Shown here one piece after another: positions 50,615 through 59,519 of a DNA stretch of 62,680 nt. The translations under genes were made by a program, and so were the position numbers. Under the pieces are notes generated by a model, which was not told where the DNA came from, searched no databases, and worked only from the letters and a program-made list of their open reading frames with translations. The first letter of the stretch is position 1. Every line of letters begins with the position of its first letter. The stretch comes from Acidobacteriota bacterium (GTDB lineage: Bacteria; Acidobacteriota; Terriglobia; UBA7540). The stretch covers positions 37,501-100,180 of the forward strand of contig CADDZC010000005.1 in assembly GCA_902812365.1 (NCBI GenBank). Reading direction: 5' to 3'.

Positions 50615-52030
50615 ATGCCTGGCAGCCCGATCCATTTCGGTACTTCCGGCTGGCGAGGCATCATCGCCGAGGATTTTACCTTTGCCAACGTCCGCTTGGC
50701 GGCGGCTGGGATTGCCCATTACCTGCTCACGCGTTCCCGTCGGCCCCGAGTCATCGTCGGCTACGATACGCGCTTCCTTTCGGAGCGGTTCGCGGAGGCG
50801 GCGGCTGACATACTAAGTTCCCACGGCGTCGACACAGACTTAGCCAAGCAGGCCGATCCGACACCGGCCATCGCCTTCGAAATCATCCGCCGAAGGCTGG
50901 ACGGCGGCGTGAATATCACGGCCAGCCACAATCCCGCTGAGTACAATGGGCTGAAGTTCTCGTCGGCAGACGGCGGCCCCGCCTTGCCCGAGGTGACGCA
51001 GGAAATTGAGAGCTTCATCGAGCGGGTGCAAGCCAACGAGTATTCGCTCCAGGGACCCCACTTCCCCGCCCCCTTCCGCCACTCCACCGATCCGCGCCCG
51101 GCGTACCTAGAGGAGATTCGCCACAAGGTCGACCTCGGTGCCATCGGCCGGGCCAAGCTGAAAATCGCCTATGACCCGCTTTACGGAACGGGGCGCGGCT
51201 ATTTGGATCATCTGCTCCGCGAGGCTGGAGCGGAAGTGCATACGCTGCATGACTACCGCGACGTGCTATTTTCTGGCGTCGGCTCGGAGCCGAGCGAGTT
51301 CAACCTGCGTGAGCTCTCCCAGTATATCAAAGAGCAAGGGTGTGCCGTGGGTCTGTCGACCGACGGCGACGCCGACCGCTTCGGAATCGTCGACGCGGAC
51401 GGCACATGGATTCATCCCAACTACATCTTGGCCCTTGTCGCGGACTACCTCATCGAGGTCCGGCATATCGCCGGCGGCATCGCTCGGAGCGTGGCCAGCA
51501 CCCACTTGTTGGATGCGGTGGCCAAGTATCACGGCGTGCCACTTTTCCAAACCCCCGTCGGCTTCAAGTATATCGGCGCCCTAGTCAAAGAAGACAAGAT
51601 CGCGCTGGGGGGTGAGGAGAGCGCCGGCATGACCATTCGTGGCCACCTGCCGGAGAAGGACGGTATCTTGGCCTGCCTGCTGGTGGCTGAAGCCGTGGCC
51701 CAGCGGGGCGCGTCGGTTCGCGAGCAGATCGCCTCCCTGTTCAAGAAAGTCGGAGCTTACTATTCCGTCCGACTCAACCTACCTCTGCCCGGGGACGTCC
51801 AAAGGCGGCTGCTCAACAAGCTGAAGCAGGATTGGGAGCACTTCGATTCGCACCGCGTCGCTGGAATCGATCGTACCGACGGGTTGAAGATGATTTTCGA
51901 AGACGGCTCGTGGGTACTGATGCGGCCGTCGGGGACGGAGCCGGTGGTCCGCATTTACTGCGAGGCGCATACGCCCACCGACTTGGAACGCCTCATGGCC
52001 TCGGCCAAAGCTTTTGTGTTGAATTCATGA
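50615..52030 (+). CDS. Phosphoglucomutase/phosphomannomutase family protein
   Basis: A 471-residue alpha-D-phosphohexomutase that moves phosphate between C1 and C6 of hexoses. The active serine is S104 in ITASHNPAEYNG. The Mg loop is STDGDADRF, the sugar-specificity loop is GGEESAGM, and the phosphate-binding loop is RPSGTEPVVRIY. It starts with HFGTSGWRG, as is usual. GEESAG favours glucose-1-phosphate, but mannose or dual activity cannot be ruled out. The gene stands in front of the ftsB-like gene (16 nt), likely as one unit. Confidence 0.92.
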   Translation: MPGSPIHFGTSGWRGIIAEDFTFANVRLAAAGIAHYLLTRSRRPRVIVGYDTRFLSERFAEAAADILSSHGVDTDLAKQADPTPAIAFEIIRRRLDGGVNITASHNPAEYNGLKFSSADGGPALPEVTQEIESFIERVQANEYSLQGPHFPAPFRHSTDPRPAYLEEIRHKVDLGAIGRAKLKIAYDPLYGTGRGYLDHLLREAGAEVHTLHDYRDVLFSGVGSEPSEFNLRELSQYIKEQGCAVGLSTDGDADRFGIVDADGTWIHPNYILALVADYLIEVRHIAGGIARSVASTHLLDAVAKYHGVPLFQTPVGFKYIGALVKEDKIALGGEESAGMTIRGHLPEKDGILACLLVAEAVAQRGASVREQIASLFKKVGAYYSVRLNLPLPGDVQRRLLNKLKQDWEHFDSHRVAGIDRTDGLKMIFEDGSWVLMRPSGTEPVVRIYCEAHTPTDLERLMASAKAFVLNS

Positions 52031-52046
52031 AGGTACACCTACCGGC

Positions 52047-52382
52047 ATGAAGAGGGCTCGCAGCCTAGGGAAGAAGAACTACCAGCCGTTGCTGCTAGTC
52101 TGCCTGCTTCTCGTCGCCCTGCTGGTGATGCACGAGGTCTTCGGGCAACACGGGTGGTTCGGCATGCAGCGCGAGAGGAGGCGACTGGAGGCGCTCGAGC
52201 AGGAAATCCAGCGGCTGCAGCAGGAGAACGAGGCGCTGCAATCCGAGATCAATGCCCTCAAGTCTGACCCCAAGGCCATCGAACGCGCGGCGCGCGAGCA
52301 GATGCATATGGCGCGTCCGGGCGAGGTGATTCTGACACTGCCTGCAAAAGACCATACCGCAAACCTGACGACCACAAAATGA
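52047..52382 (+). CDS. FtsB/DivIC-like septum formation protein
   Basis: A 111-residue bitopic protein of the septum formation initiator family. A short basic N-terminus is followed by a membrane helix (about 14-31, LLLVCLLLVALLVMHEVFG). A coiled coil follows (RRRLEALEQEIQRLQQEN). The final motif, DPKAIERAAREQMHMARPGEVIL, is the usual FtsB/DivIC C-terminus. Such proteins join FtsL and FtsQ in the divisome. It follows the phosphoglucomutase with 16 nt between. Confidence 0.88.
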   Translation: MKRARSLGKKNYQPLLLVCLLLVALLVMHEVFGQHGWFGMQRERRRLEALEQEIQRLQQENEALQSEINALKSDPKAIERAAREQMHMARPGEVILTLPAKDHTANLTTTK

Positions 52383-52398
52383 GCCTTGTTCGCGGCGC

Positions 52399-52436
52399 AA
52401 GACCAGGTTAACCTTGCTGGAGCCAGTCCTGGTCTT
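52399..52436. terminator. Inverted repeat between ftsB-like gene and thiG
   Basis: A perfect 9-bp stem AAGACCAGG / CCTGGTCTT with a 20-nt loop lies between the convergent stops at 52382 and 52505. The loop is long and no T-run follows. A terminator is plausible from its place only. Confidence 0.4.
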
Positions 52437-52504
52437 CGCCTCTAAGTTCCCACTCCGGTGCCCGATAATTGAATCCACTCGGGCCGCGCGCCGCCCCCTG
52501 GTTC

Positions 52505-53278
52505 CTATCGCACCACCCCTTCGAGTGGGCTAGAAGCAGTAGCATAGAGCTTCTTCGGCATGCGGCCCGCCAGATAGGCCTTGCGACCGGCGATTACCGC
52601 ATGCTTCATCGCTTCGGCCATCTGCACCGGATCTTGAGCGGCGGCAATCCCCGTGTTCATTAAGACGGCGTCCGCGCCTAGTTCCATGGCGATGGCGGCG
52701 TCGGAAGCCGTGCCGACACCGGCGTCCACGATGAGCGGCACGTCCGTAATCATCTCGCGCAGAATCCGAAGGTTGGCGGGATTCTGAATTCCGAGCCCAG
52801 AGCCAATCGGCGCGGCGAGGGGCATGACTGCCGCGGCTCCCGCATCGATGAGCCGGCGGGCAGCGATCAGGTCGTCGTTGGTGTAAGGCATCACCACGAA
52901 TCCCTCGCGGGCCAAGACCTCAGTGGCCTTCACTAGCTCGAAGTTGTCGGGGAAAAGAGTCTTCTCGTCGCCGATGACTTCTAGCTTAACCCAGTGGGAA
53001 AGGCCTATTTCGCGTGCTAAGCGCGCCGTCCGGATCGCCTCGTCCGCCGTGTAGCAGCCGGCAGTATTGGGCAAGATGAAATACCGGTCGCGGTCAATGT
53101 AATCGAGCAGCGACTCCTGGCTGCGATCTGTCAGATTCACGCGCCGCACGGCGACGGTGACGATCTCCGCGCCCGAAGCCTCGTGCGCACGAGCCATTAC
53201 TTGGAAGCTCCGGTACTTTCCCGTACCCACGATCAGACGCGAGCGGAACTCTCTGCCGGCAATACATAGCGCATCCAT
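52505..53278 (-). CDS. thiG: Thiazole synthase
   Basis: A 257-residue TIM-barrel enzyme that builds the thiazole ring of thiamine from deoxyxylulose phosphate, an iminoglycine and sulfur carried on ThiS. The Schiff-base Lys is K98 in [16 protein letters not shown]. Other landmarks are [35 protein letters not shown] and [21 protein letters not shown]. No thiS, thiF or thiH is next to it. No TPP riboswitch is seen in the 125 nt upstream, where a TACAAT lies only 17 nt from the ATG. Confidence 0.95.
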   Translation of the reverse strand: MDALCIAGREFRSRLIVGTGKYRSFQVMARAHEASGAEIVTVAVRRVNLTDRSQESLLDYIDRDRYFILPNTAGCYTADEAIRTARLAREIGLSHWVKLEVIGDEKTLFPDNFELVKATEVLAREGFVVMPYTNDDLIAARRLIDAGAAAVMPLAAPIGSGLGIQNPANLRILREMITDVPLIVDAGVGTASDAAIAMELGADAVLMNTGIAAAQDPVQMAEAMKHAVIAGRKAYLAGRMPKKLYATASSPLEGVVR

Positions 53279-53295
53279 GTTTTGCTCCTACGCTG

Positions 53296-53301
53296 ATTGT
53301 A
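53296..53301 (-). promoter_or_regulatory. Possible -10 box of thiG
   Basis: TACAAT (minus strand 53301-53296) lies 17 nt before the ATG, with GTAGGAGC between them as a ribosome-binding site. The -35 region is poor. The short leader leaves no room for a riboswitch. Confidence 0.35.
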
Positions 53302-53405
53302 TAACGCCTGCGCGGCGCGTGCCGGATGAAGGCAGACTTGGGGCAGGGCCACAAAGAGCTAGGCGTCGAGCGAAGCAAACGCCGAAACCGGGTCTGCCTT
53401 CGGGC

Positions 53406-55006
53406 TCAGGGAGCCTCCGGCGACAGGCCTGCTCCAGGCCAGGCCACAACAAGCGGGCGGCCGTCCGGACCGAGTTCGAGCTCCGGGGCGTAAAGGCCCC
53501 GCAGCTCTCGTCTCCACCACAGCCCGGTCGCACGCTTGGTGGCAAGATCCGTAAACCAATATTGCCAGAGGACAGCTCGAACCCGCTTGGGAGGATTCGC
53601 TGCAAAGGGGTTGCTGGCGAAAAGCTTCAGCACCCAGGGCTCGTTGTGGAGGAGTCGCTCCTCGGTGCGTAGGACGAAGGGGTACTCGCGCCACGTGCCC
53701 AACGAGGCGAACCACAAATTCCAGTCAAAGCGCGGCTGATAGGGAGCGAAGAGGCGCGGCGGTTGCCGCACGTCCTGGGGCTTGTAGCGGAACGGATAGG
53801 CGATTCATGTCGTGCCATCGCGGCTCCCTTGGAACTCGATCTCGTACCTTGCGGTGGTCATGACCGCGAACAGGCCGTACTGATTGGTGATACGAAACGG
53901 CTCCAGTATCTCCACTGGCTCGAGCGGCAGCGGGAGGCGCGGAACGACAATCTGCAGCAGCAGCACCGTCGTGTTATAGAAAACCCAACCCAGGGCGGCA
54001 AGCGTAGCGTAGGCCCCGAGGGAGCGGGCAAACCGAGGCCCGGCCGTGGAATCACGGTCACCGACCGCGTTGAAGGTGGGAACACTCGGGATGCCGCTGG
54101 CACATCGATTTGCCTTTAAACCTAGCTTGCCCAGAAAGTCATCGTCGAGCAGAAGAACGCCGAGCGCCAGCACGTAATAGTTCAGGAATGCAAGGTTGGC
54201 CGTTAAGATGATACCCACTTGGAACAGGGTCACAATGAAGAACAAGACCAGCCGAAAGCGCCGGGGAAAGAAGAGCAGCCACACTAGTCCGAGCTCGAGA
54301 ATCAGCGTCATCAGCGCCACCCCGGCGTGGAACCAGTGCGGCCGGTGCTGCACGTACCAGCCGATCCAGTTGGGCAGCGGGCCGTTTTGGTAATACTGGT
54401 CCAGCGCCGTCAGGTTGCGCCACTGCGGATCGCCGCTCAGAACCTTGGCCAGCCCCGACTCGAAGTAGATGCGCAGCCATAGCCACTGAAGCAAGAACCG
54501 GCTGGCGCGCGACGGCGGATGCCGCGCGCCCAATCCGGGGCGCCACCCCGGAGGAGCGAAGAACATGGCCAGAAAGCCGGCGGCCAATAGCATCCCGTCC
54601 GACTGGTAGGAGGCAAAGTCCTGGGCCGCGCTGACGAACGAGAGGAAGGCCGCCAGACAGACGGCAAGCGCTCCGCGTGGCCACCAATTCAGTACCAACG
54701 CTAGCGAAGCCAGCAGCCCCACCCAGCAGACGAGCAGAAGGGCTTTGTTGCTGGCGCTCAGCCAGAATAGCGTGGGAGCGTACCAGAATCGCAGCGGACC
54801 AAAGTGCTCGGCAACGGCACGAAGATAGGCCTCGGCGGGAAGAATACCGGAAGGTCCGATCAAGCCGCGAATCTGAAACTGCAAGGAATAGAAGGCGGAG
54901 AAAAAATCAGCCCCAGGGCACGCAGGAGCAACCAGCGAGGCCACAGATGCCCCGTCGGTCCGGGGCCCACCAACCAGCGCACAGCAGGGGGAAGCTCGAA
55001 GAACAT
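53406..55006 (-). pseudogene. Lipase maturation factor family protein, frameshifted and interrupted
   Basis: The original gene would start at the ATG 55006 (FFELPPAVRWLVGPG), run through LMF1-type membrane helices and end near WPGAGLSPEAP at 53406. Two lesions break it. A T-run near 54906-54901 holds six T where seven are needed, shifting the frame between RALGLIF and FFSAFYSLQFQI. Further on, a TGA at 53807-53805 stands where relatives have Trp, in the same frame on both sides (FQGSRDGTT, then IAYPFRYKPQDV). Motifs such as WLRIYFESGLAKVLSGDP and FDWNLWFASLG are otherwise well kept. LMF proteins assist folding of secreted lipases. Confidence 0.75.
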
Positions 55007-55018
55007 GGCGGCCGTGGG

Positions 55019-56890
55019 TTAAGCGATGGCCGCGCATTCTTTTTCGGGAGCCGGCCGCCGGTAGATTTCCTCGATCAGGTCGCGGTACTTGGCTTCCACC
55101 ACCCAGCGTTTGATCTTCAGCGTGGCCGAAAGTTCGCCCGAGTTAATGCTGAATTCCTCGGGCAGGATTCCGATTTGACGAATTTTCTCGTAAGGAGGCA
55201 GGTCGCGGTTGAGCTCGTCCACCTGTTCTTGCAGGAAGCGCTGGATTTCCGGCCGACGCACCAGCTCTTGGCGGCTTTGGAACGGAATGGCGTGCTCGCG
55301 CGCGTAGGCCTCGAGGCGGTTAAAGTGGGGAACGATCAAAGCGCTGACGAACTTGCGGCCCTCGCCCAGCACCATAACCTGCGCCACATAAGGGTGGCCT
55401 TGGAACAGGTTCTCGAGTTTCTCGGGTGCCACGTATTTTCCGCCCGAAGTCTTGAACAAGTTCTTCTTGCGGCCGGTCACACGCAGGAACCCATCCGCAT
55501 CGAGCTCTCCCAGGTCCCCGGTGTGGAACCATCCGTCCGTGAACGCTCTCCGGTTCTCCTCTTCCAGGTGATAGTATCCCGGCGTTACGTTGGGTCCGCG
55601 CACCAGGATCTCGCGGCCGGTGCGCCCTTCAAAGTCCGTGGACTCCTCGCCCATCTTCACCTCGCAGCCGGGAATCGGTGGGCCTACCGTTCCCAGCTTG
55701 ACGCGCCCCGGATAGTTAGTACTGATCACTGGCGAAGTCTCCGTCAGACCGTACCCTTCGTACACCGGCAGCCCGGCGGACCAAAAGAACTCAGCCAGCT
55801 CACGCGACAGGGGAGCGGAGCCGCAAATGATGCTGCGCATGCGGCCTCCCAGTCGGGCCCGCACCTTGGACAAGACCAGCGTATCCGCGAAAGCGTGACG
55901 TAATCGCAGCCACCAGGGCGGCGTACGGCGCGTAAGCTGGTAGGGAAAGTACTCTCGTCCGATGGAGAAGGCCCACTGAAACAGCTTCTGTTTCAGCGGC
56001 GATGACTGCTGTACGGCCTCGAGCACGCGCGCATGAATTCTTTCCAGAAGCCGCGGCACCACGGCCATCTCGGTCGGCCGCACCTCGAGGATATTCTGCG
56101 GCAGGGTCTCGAGGCTTTCCGCGTAGGCGATCGTCACCCCACGCCACAGATAGAGGTAATCGAGCATTCGCTCGTAGATGTGGGAGAGGGGAAGGAACGA
56201 AAGTGCCACGTCACCTTGCTCGAACGCAAGAAGTCCGGCGCAGGCACCTACATTGGAAGCGATGTTGGCGTGGGTCAGCACCACGCCCTTAGGCTGTCCC
56301 GTACTGCCCGAGGTGTAAAGGATGCTGGCCGTGTCGCCAGGCTTTACCCTGCTCGCGCGCTCGCGAAACGCCCCTTCCACGTCACCGCCCTCTTCGAGCG
56401 CCCTGCCCAATACCTCGTGCCACGCTCGAAGCGCCGGGGCCTGCCGAGTACTCCCGGCGGCTGCAGCGGTGCGGTCCATGGCCAGGATGAAGCGCAGACC
56501 CGAAACGGCTGCGGTGTTCAGCACCTTCCTCAGTTGCGTTTCGGAGGAGAGCACCACACCAATGGCGCCGGAATCGCGCAGGATGTAATCAGTGTCCCCT
56601 TCGAGCAGCGTGGGGAAAATCGGGACGACGATCCCACCCAGTCCCAGCACGGCGTAATCGGTGAGCGCCCATTCTAGGCGGTTCTCGGAGAGCAAGGCGA
56701 CGCGGTCGCCTGGCCCGACTCCGAGGCGTGTAAGCCCCTTGGCCAGGGCGCCTACCTGCCGCAGCACTTCGCGCGAGGAGACTGCCTGGTACGCGCCTTT
56801 CACCTTATGCAGGAAGGCATCTGGCTTATCGTAGCGGTCGATAGCCTTGAGGAAAAGCAAGTTGAGAGTGTCAAAATCGCGTTCAGACAT
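55019..56890 (-). CDS. Long-chain fatty-acid--CoA ligase (AMP-dependent synthetase)
   Basis: A 623-residue adenylate-forming enzyme that activates long-chain fatty acids with ATP and CoA. The AMP-binding P-loop is ILYTSGSTGQPKGV, the A5 motif is YEGYGLTETSP, and the A7 motif is DGWFHTGDLGELD. The A8 hinge is VTGRKKNLFKTSGGKYVAPE, and the A10 Lys lies in SATLKIKR. The LIF and KTSGGK features fit the FadD15/long-chain subgroup. The N-terminal Met is unambiguous. The broken LMF gene begins 13 nt downstream on the same strand, so lipid handling may have been the shared theme. Repeat copy C lies 450 nt upstream. Confidence 0.92.
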   Translation of the reverse strand: MSERDFDTLNLLFLKAIDRYDKPDAFLHKVKGAYQAVSSREVLRQVGALAKGLTRLGVGPGDRVALLSENRLEWALTDYAVLGLGGIVVPIFPTLLEGDTDYILRDSGAIGVVLSSETQLRKVLNTAAVSGLRFILAMDRTAAAAGSTRQAPALRAWHEVLGRALEEGGDVEGAFRERASRVKPGDTASILYTSGSTGQPKGVVLTHANIASNVGACAGLLAFEQGDVALSFLPLSHIYERMLDYLYLWRGVTIAYAESLETLPQNILEVRPTEMAVVPRLLERIHARVLEAVQQSSPLKQKLFQWAFSIGREYFPYQLTRRTPPWWLRLRHAFADTLVLSKVRARLGGRMRSIICGSAPLSRELAEFFWSAGLPVYEGYGLTETSPVISTNYPGRVKLGTVGPPIPGCEVKMGEESTDFEGRTGREILVRGPNVTPGYYHLEEENRRAFTDGWFHTGDLGELDADGFLRVTGRKKNLFKTSGGKYVAPEKLENLFQGHPYVAQVMVLGEGRKFVSALIVPHFNRLEAYAREHAIPFQSRQELVRRPEIQRFLQEQVDELNRDLPPYEKIRQIGILPEEFSINSGELSATLKIKRWVVEAKYRDLIEEIYRRPAPEKECAAIA

Positions 56891-57636
56891 CGACCTTGTG
56901 AGAGCGAGTCCGCCAATTCCGACCCAGTCGAATCGGCACGGACCTGACCGGGGTCACGGGCTTCCGCGGCCATCTAGCGGCTTTCAGGGCGGACCGACGC
57001 CGCCAGCCTATGGTGCTCGAAGCCGGAGCGGCGTGTCAACGGGACTGGCTCATGGCGAGTGAAACCTGGCCAAGCCTCGAAGGGCCGCCTGGGCCCTCGT
57101 CCGCGTTTCCGGATTGAGCCGCAGGCGTTAGGCTTCGCCCGGCGGCCCCGGGACTGGCAGAGGCGGACGCCGCCACTGCCCTAGGCCAAGGTCGATCGAG
57201 CCAACGGGTACTAGCATTTTGCCTGCCTGAGGCTACGCGACGCACCGGCCGCGGTCAACGCCGCCGAGCGCGCGGGCTGCCGTCTTCCGGTGGCTAGCAA
57301 GGCTGAGTGCGCCGTTGCCACAGTTTTCCGAGGCCAAGCTCGATTTTTCAACAACATATCCGGTTCGTTTCGTCAAATTAACAGTTGTTCCTGGCGCTGC
57401 AGTACGCTTTCCCACCGCGTCCGCCGACGGTGAGTGTTGCGGAGCTATACAGCGTTCACAAAGACTACCAACACGCGCTGAGTATGGCCTGCTGACGGAC
57501 TGCACACTGTTTACACTGTGTATAATTCAGACGCGAATCTTCCGCCCTGCCCACCGGTGGCCAGGCTCCGATGCTCTTGCCCCGTGCTGGCTCTGACGTC
57601 AAAAGGTGAGGAAAGAGCCCAGCTTGACGGCAGCAC
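56891..57636. other. Long gene-free region with repeat copy C
   Basis: About 745 nt with only short, poor frames. It contains repeat copy C (57339-57378). A TATAAT at 57520-57525 has no good -35 box. No RNA gene was recognised and no remnant of a gene family was apparent. Confidence 0.5.
57339..57378 (-). repeat. Dispersed intergenic repeat, copy C
   Basis: On the minus strand it reads TTTGACGAAACGAACCGG, then ATATGTTGTTGAAAAA and TCGAG. It is the closest copy to the consensus. Its TCGAGCTTGG end resembles TCGAGGTTGG of copy A. It points toward the acyl-CoA ligase gene, about 450 nt from its start codon. Confidence 0.8.
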
Positions 57637-58275
57637 CTACCCGTCCGGGGATTGAAACGCGAGCTCGCCGATGGGCTGTGAATGCTGGATGTACCGGAAA
57701 GTCAGGTTAATGCGTGGCTGGGTAATGCCTGGCGCTTTGGGGACCTCGTGCTGGAAGTTCTTCTGGGTTTCTCCCGCCATGATCAACAAGCTCCCGTGGG
57801 GCAAGCGCTCGGCGAAGGCGACCGCGCCGTCCCGCCGCTTGAGGCGAAAGAGGCGTTCAGCTCCCAAGCTGACCGAAGCGATCACCGGGCCCATTTCTGG
57901 CTCGGCGTCAGCGTGCAGACCCACGCTATCACTCCCGTCGCGGTAGAGATTACAGAGCACGGCGTTGTAACCCAGTCGGGGCAAGCCGAGGTGGGCATAT
58001 GCCGTTTCGGGCGTGGCTTTCTCCACGCGCGCCTTCAAGGCGAGTAACTCGGGAATCCAGGGGAGTGGCCGATATTCGCGTTGCGAATATCGGTAGTCAG
58101 TCTCCGCGTCCCCGTAGTAGGCTTCGTCGCGTGGCACGGGACGGTTGAAAAATGAGCGGCGCCGCTGCCAAGCGCACTTCGCCAGGAGCACATCGAAGAG
58201 CGCCGTGGCTTCCTCGGCTGGGAGAAAGCGAGGGTCATAGTAGATTTCTGCTCCGGGAATGGGAATTCTTTCCAT
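57637..58275 (-). CDS. AlkB-like 2-oxoglutarate/Fe(II) oxygenase
   Basis: A 212-residue oxygenase of the AlkB family, which repairs alkylated DNA or RNA bases by oxidative demethylation. The Fe ligands are the His and Asp of GLHADAEPEMG near residue 120 and the His in KNFQHEVPK near 176. The 2-oxoglutarate-binding Arg lies in RINLTFRYI. The nucleotide-recognition lid includes FFNRPVPRDEAYYGD. The protein is closer to the plant/bacterial ALKBH2/3-like branch than to E. coli AlkB by its RPVPRDEAYYGD motif; this is my judgement from the motif. The ATG at 58275 is chosen; one 48 nt upstream is possible. Confidence 0.88.
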   Translation of the reverse strand: MERIPIPGAEIYYDPRFLPAEEATALFDVLLAKCAWQRRRSFFNRPVPRDEAYYGDAETDYRYSQREYRPLPWIPELLALKARVEKATPETAYAHLGLPRLGYNAVLCNLYRDGSDSVGLHADAEPEMGPVIASVSLGAERLFRLKRRDGAVAFAERLPHGSLLIMAGETQKNFQHEVPKAPGITQPRINLTFRYIQHSQPIGELAFQSPDG

Positions 58276-58736
58276 CGAAGCGCATCCATCGAACTGCGCG
58301 GGTTGCCTGGCAACCCGGCTCATGGGCCGGGAGGGCTCAGCGGCATGATCCGGCCGGGTCAGTTGTCTGCATGGAGAGCAGCAACACTCTCTTCCAGAAG
58401 TTTGTCGCTGACAGGCGCCGGCGTCGCTCAGCTACCCCCAGCTGTCCGCCATCCAGGACGGCGCAGACGGCTACACCGCCTCGCAATAGCCCGGCGTTTC
58501 AAGCGGACATGGCGCGTCCTGCTGGGCGCGATAAGCTTGCGGGTCACGCGCCCTTCTTCATATTATTCCAACTCTTTGAGAAACCGCCGTTGATGCGCGG
58601 TTACCAGAAAGCCTTCTGACGGTGCCCTTCCGGGGGCGCCTGGCAACACCCGGGCAAGAGAGTGCGCCGAGACCCAAGAAGGGTTATCTTGCGGTTTCGC
58701 GAATTCTTATGTCATGTTGAAGAACCTGGAGGAAGC
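58276..58736. other. Divergent region before the succinate dehydrogenase operon
   Basis: About 460 nt lie between the AlkB-like gene (minus) and sdhC (plus). The plus-strand frame that overlaps the AlkB-like gene is its shadow. I see no convincing promoter; the bases before sdhC carry GGAGG 5-6 nt from the ATG. Confidence 0.4.
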
Positions 58737-59519
58737 ATGGACGCTCTCGGAGCGACTCAGCGCCGAGGCTTCGGCCAGACCCTGCGGCGCGACCTGTGGT
58801 GGGTGCAGCCGGTGGTGGTTTTCCTGGGGCTTTCGGCGTTCGTTGTCTATGCCACCTGGGCGGCTTTGCAAGGAGACCATTACCGTTTCGGGCCCTACCT
58901 GTCGCCTTTCTACTCGCCCGAGCTCTTCGGCGACCCGCTGCACGCCTGGTTAGGTGCCAAGCCTTCCTGGTACCCGGGCTGGCTGATCTTCTCGCCGGCG
59001 ATCTTCATCCTTTGGGCGCCGGGCGGGTTCCGCCTGACGTGTTATTACTATCGCGGGGCCTACTATAAGGCCTTCTGGGCTGACCCGCCTTCTTGCAGCG
59101 TAGGCGAGCCTCGCCAGCGCTATCGGGGCGAGCGTTCTTTCCCGCTCATTTTGCAGAATGTCCATCGCTATTTCCTTTATCTGGCTCTCGTCTTCCTGGT
59201 GATCCTGGCGCACGACGCGTGGGACGCCATGTGGTTTGACGGAAAGTTCGGCATTGGGGTTGGGACGCTTGTGCTCACCACCAACGTGATCCTGCTGGGC
59301 GGCTACACGCTGGGCTGCCATTCTTTGCGCCACTTGGTGGGAGGGTTTATGGACCGGCTCTCGCGTTCTCCCGTCCGCCGCCAGGCCTATGCTTGCGTGA
59401 GCTGCCTGAATGCCGCGCATATGAAATGGGCCTGGATGAGCCTCTTCTGGGTGGCGTTTTCCGACCTCTACGTCCGCCTCTGCGCGATGGGCGTGTGGAA
59501 GGACTGGAGAATCCTCTGA
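58737..59519 (+). CDS. sdhC: Succinate dehydrogenase cytochrome b-type membrane subunit
   Basis: A 260-residue membrane anchor with five helices that binds heme b and quinone and anchors SdhAB to the inner membrane. It is the fused type seen in actinobacterial and acidobacterial enzymes rather than the short SdhC/SdhD pair. His residues that could hold heme lie in NVHRYFLYLALVFLVIL, LGGYTLGCHSLRHLVGG and the late AAHMKWAWMSLFW helix. GGAGG precedes the ATG. The stop codon TGA shares its A with the ATG of sdhA, so translation is coupled. Confidence 0.88.
   Translation: MDALGATQRRGFGQTLRRDLWWVQPVVVFLGLSAFVVYATWAALQGDHYRFGPYLSPFYSPELFGDPLHAWLGAKPSWYPGWLIFSPAIFILWAPGGFRLTCYYYRGAYYKAFWADPPSCSVGEPRQRYRGERSFPLILQNVHRYFLYLALVFLVILAHDAWDAMWFDGKFGIGVGTLVLTTNVILLGGYTLGCHSLRHLVGGFMDRLSRSPVRRQAYACVSCLNAAHMKWAWMSLFWVAFSDLYVRLCAMGVWKDWRIL

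Noticed and set aside
53279-53405. TPP riboswitch before thiG
   Set aside because: No CTGAGA or other TPP-aptamer core in the upstream 125 nt, and the probable -10 box is only 17 nt from the ATG.
58152-58619. A 155-codon plus-strand frame over the AlkB-like gene
   Set aside because: Antisense shadow with no motif and no ribosome-binding site.
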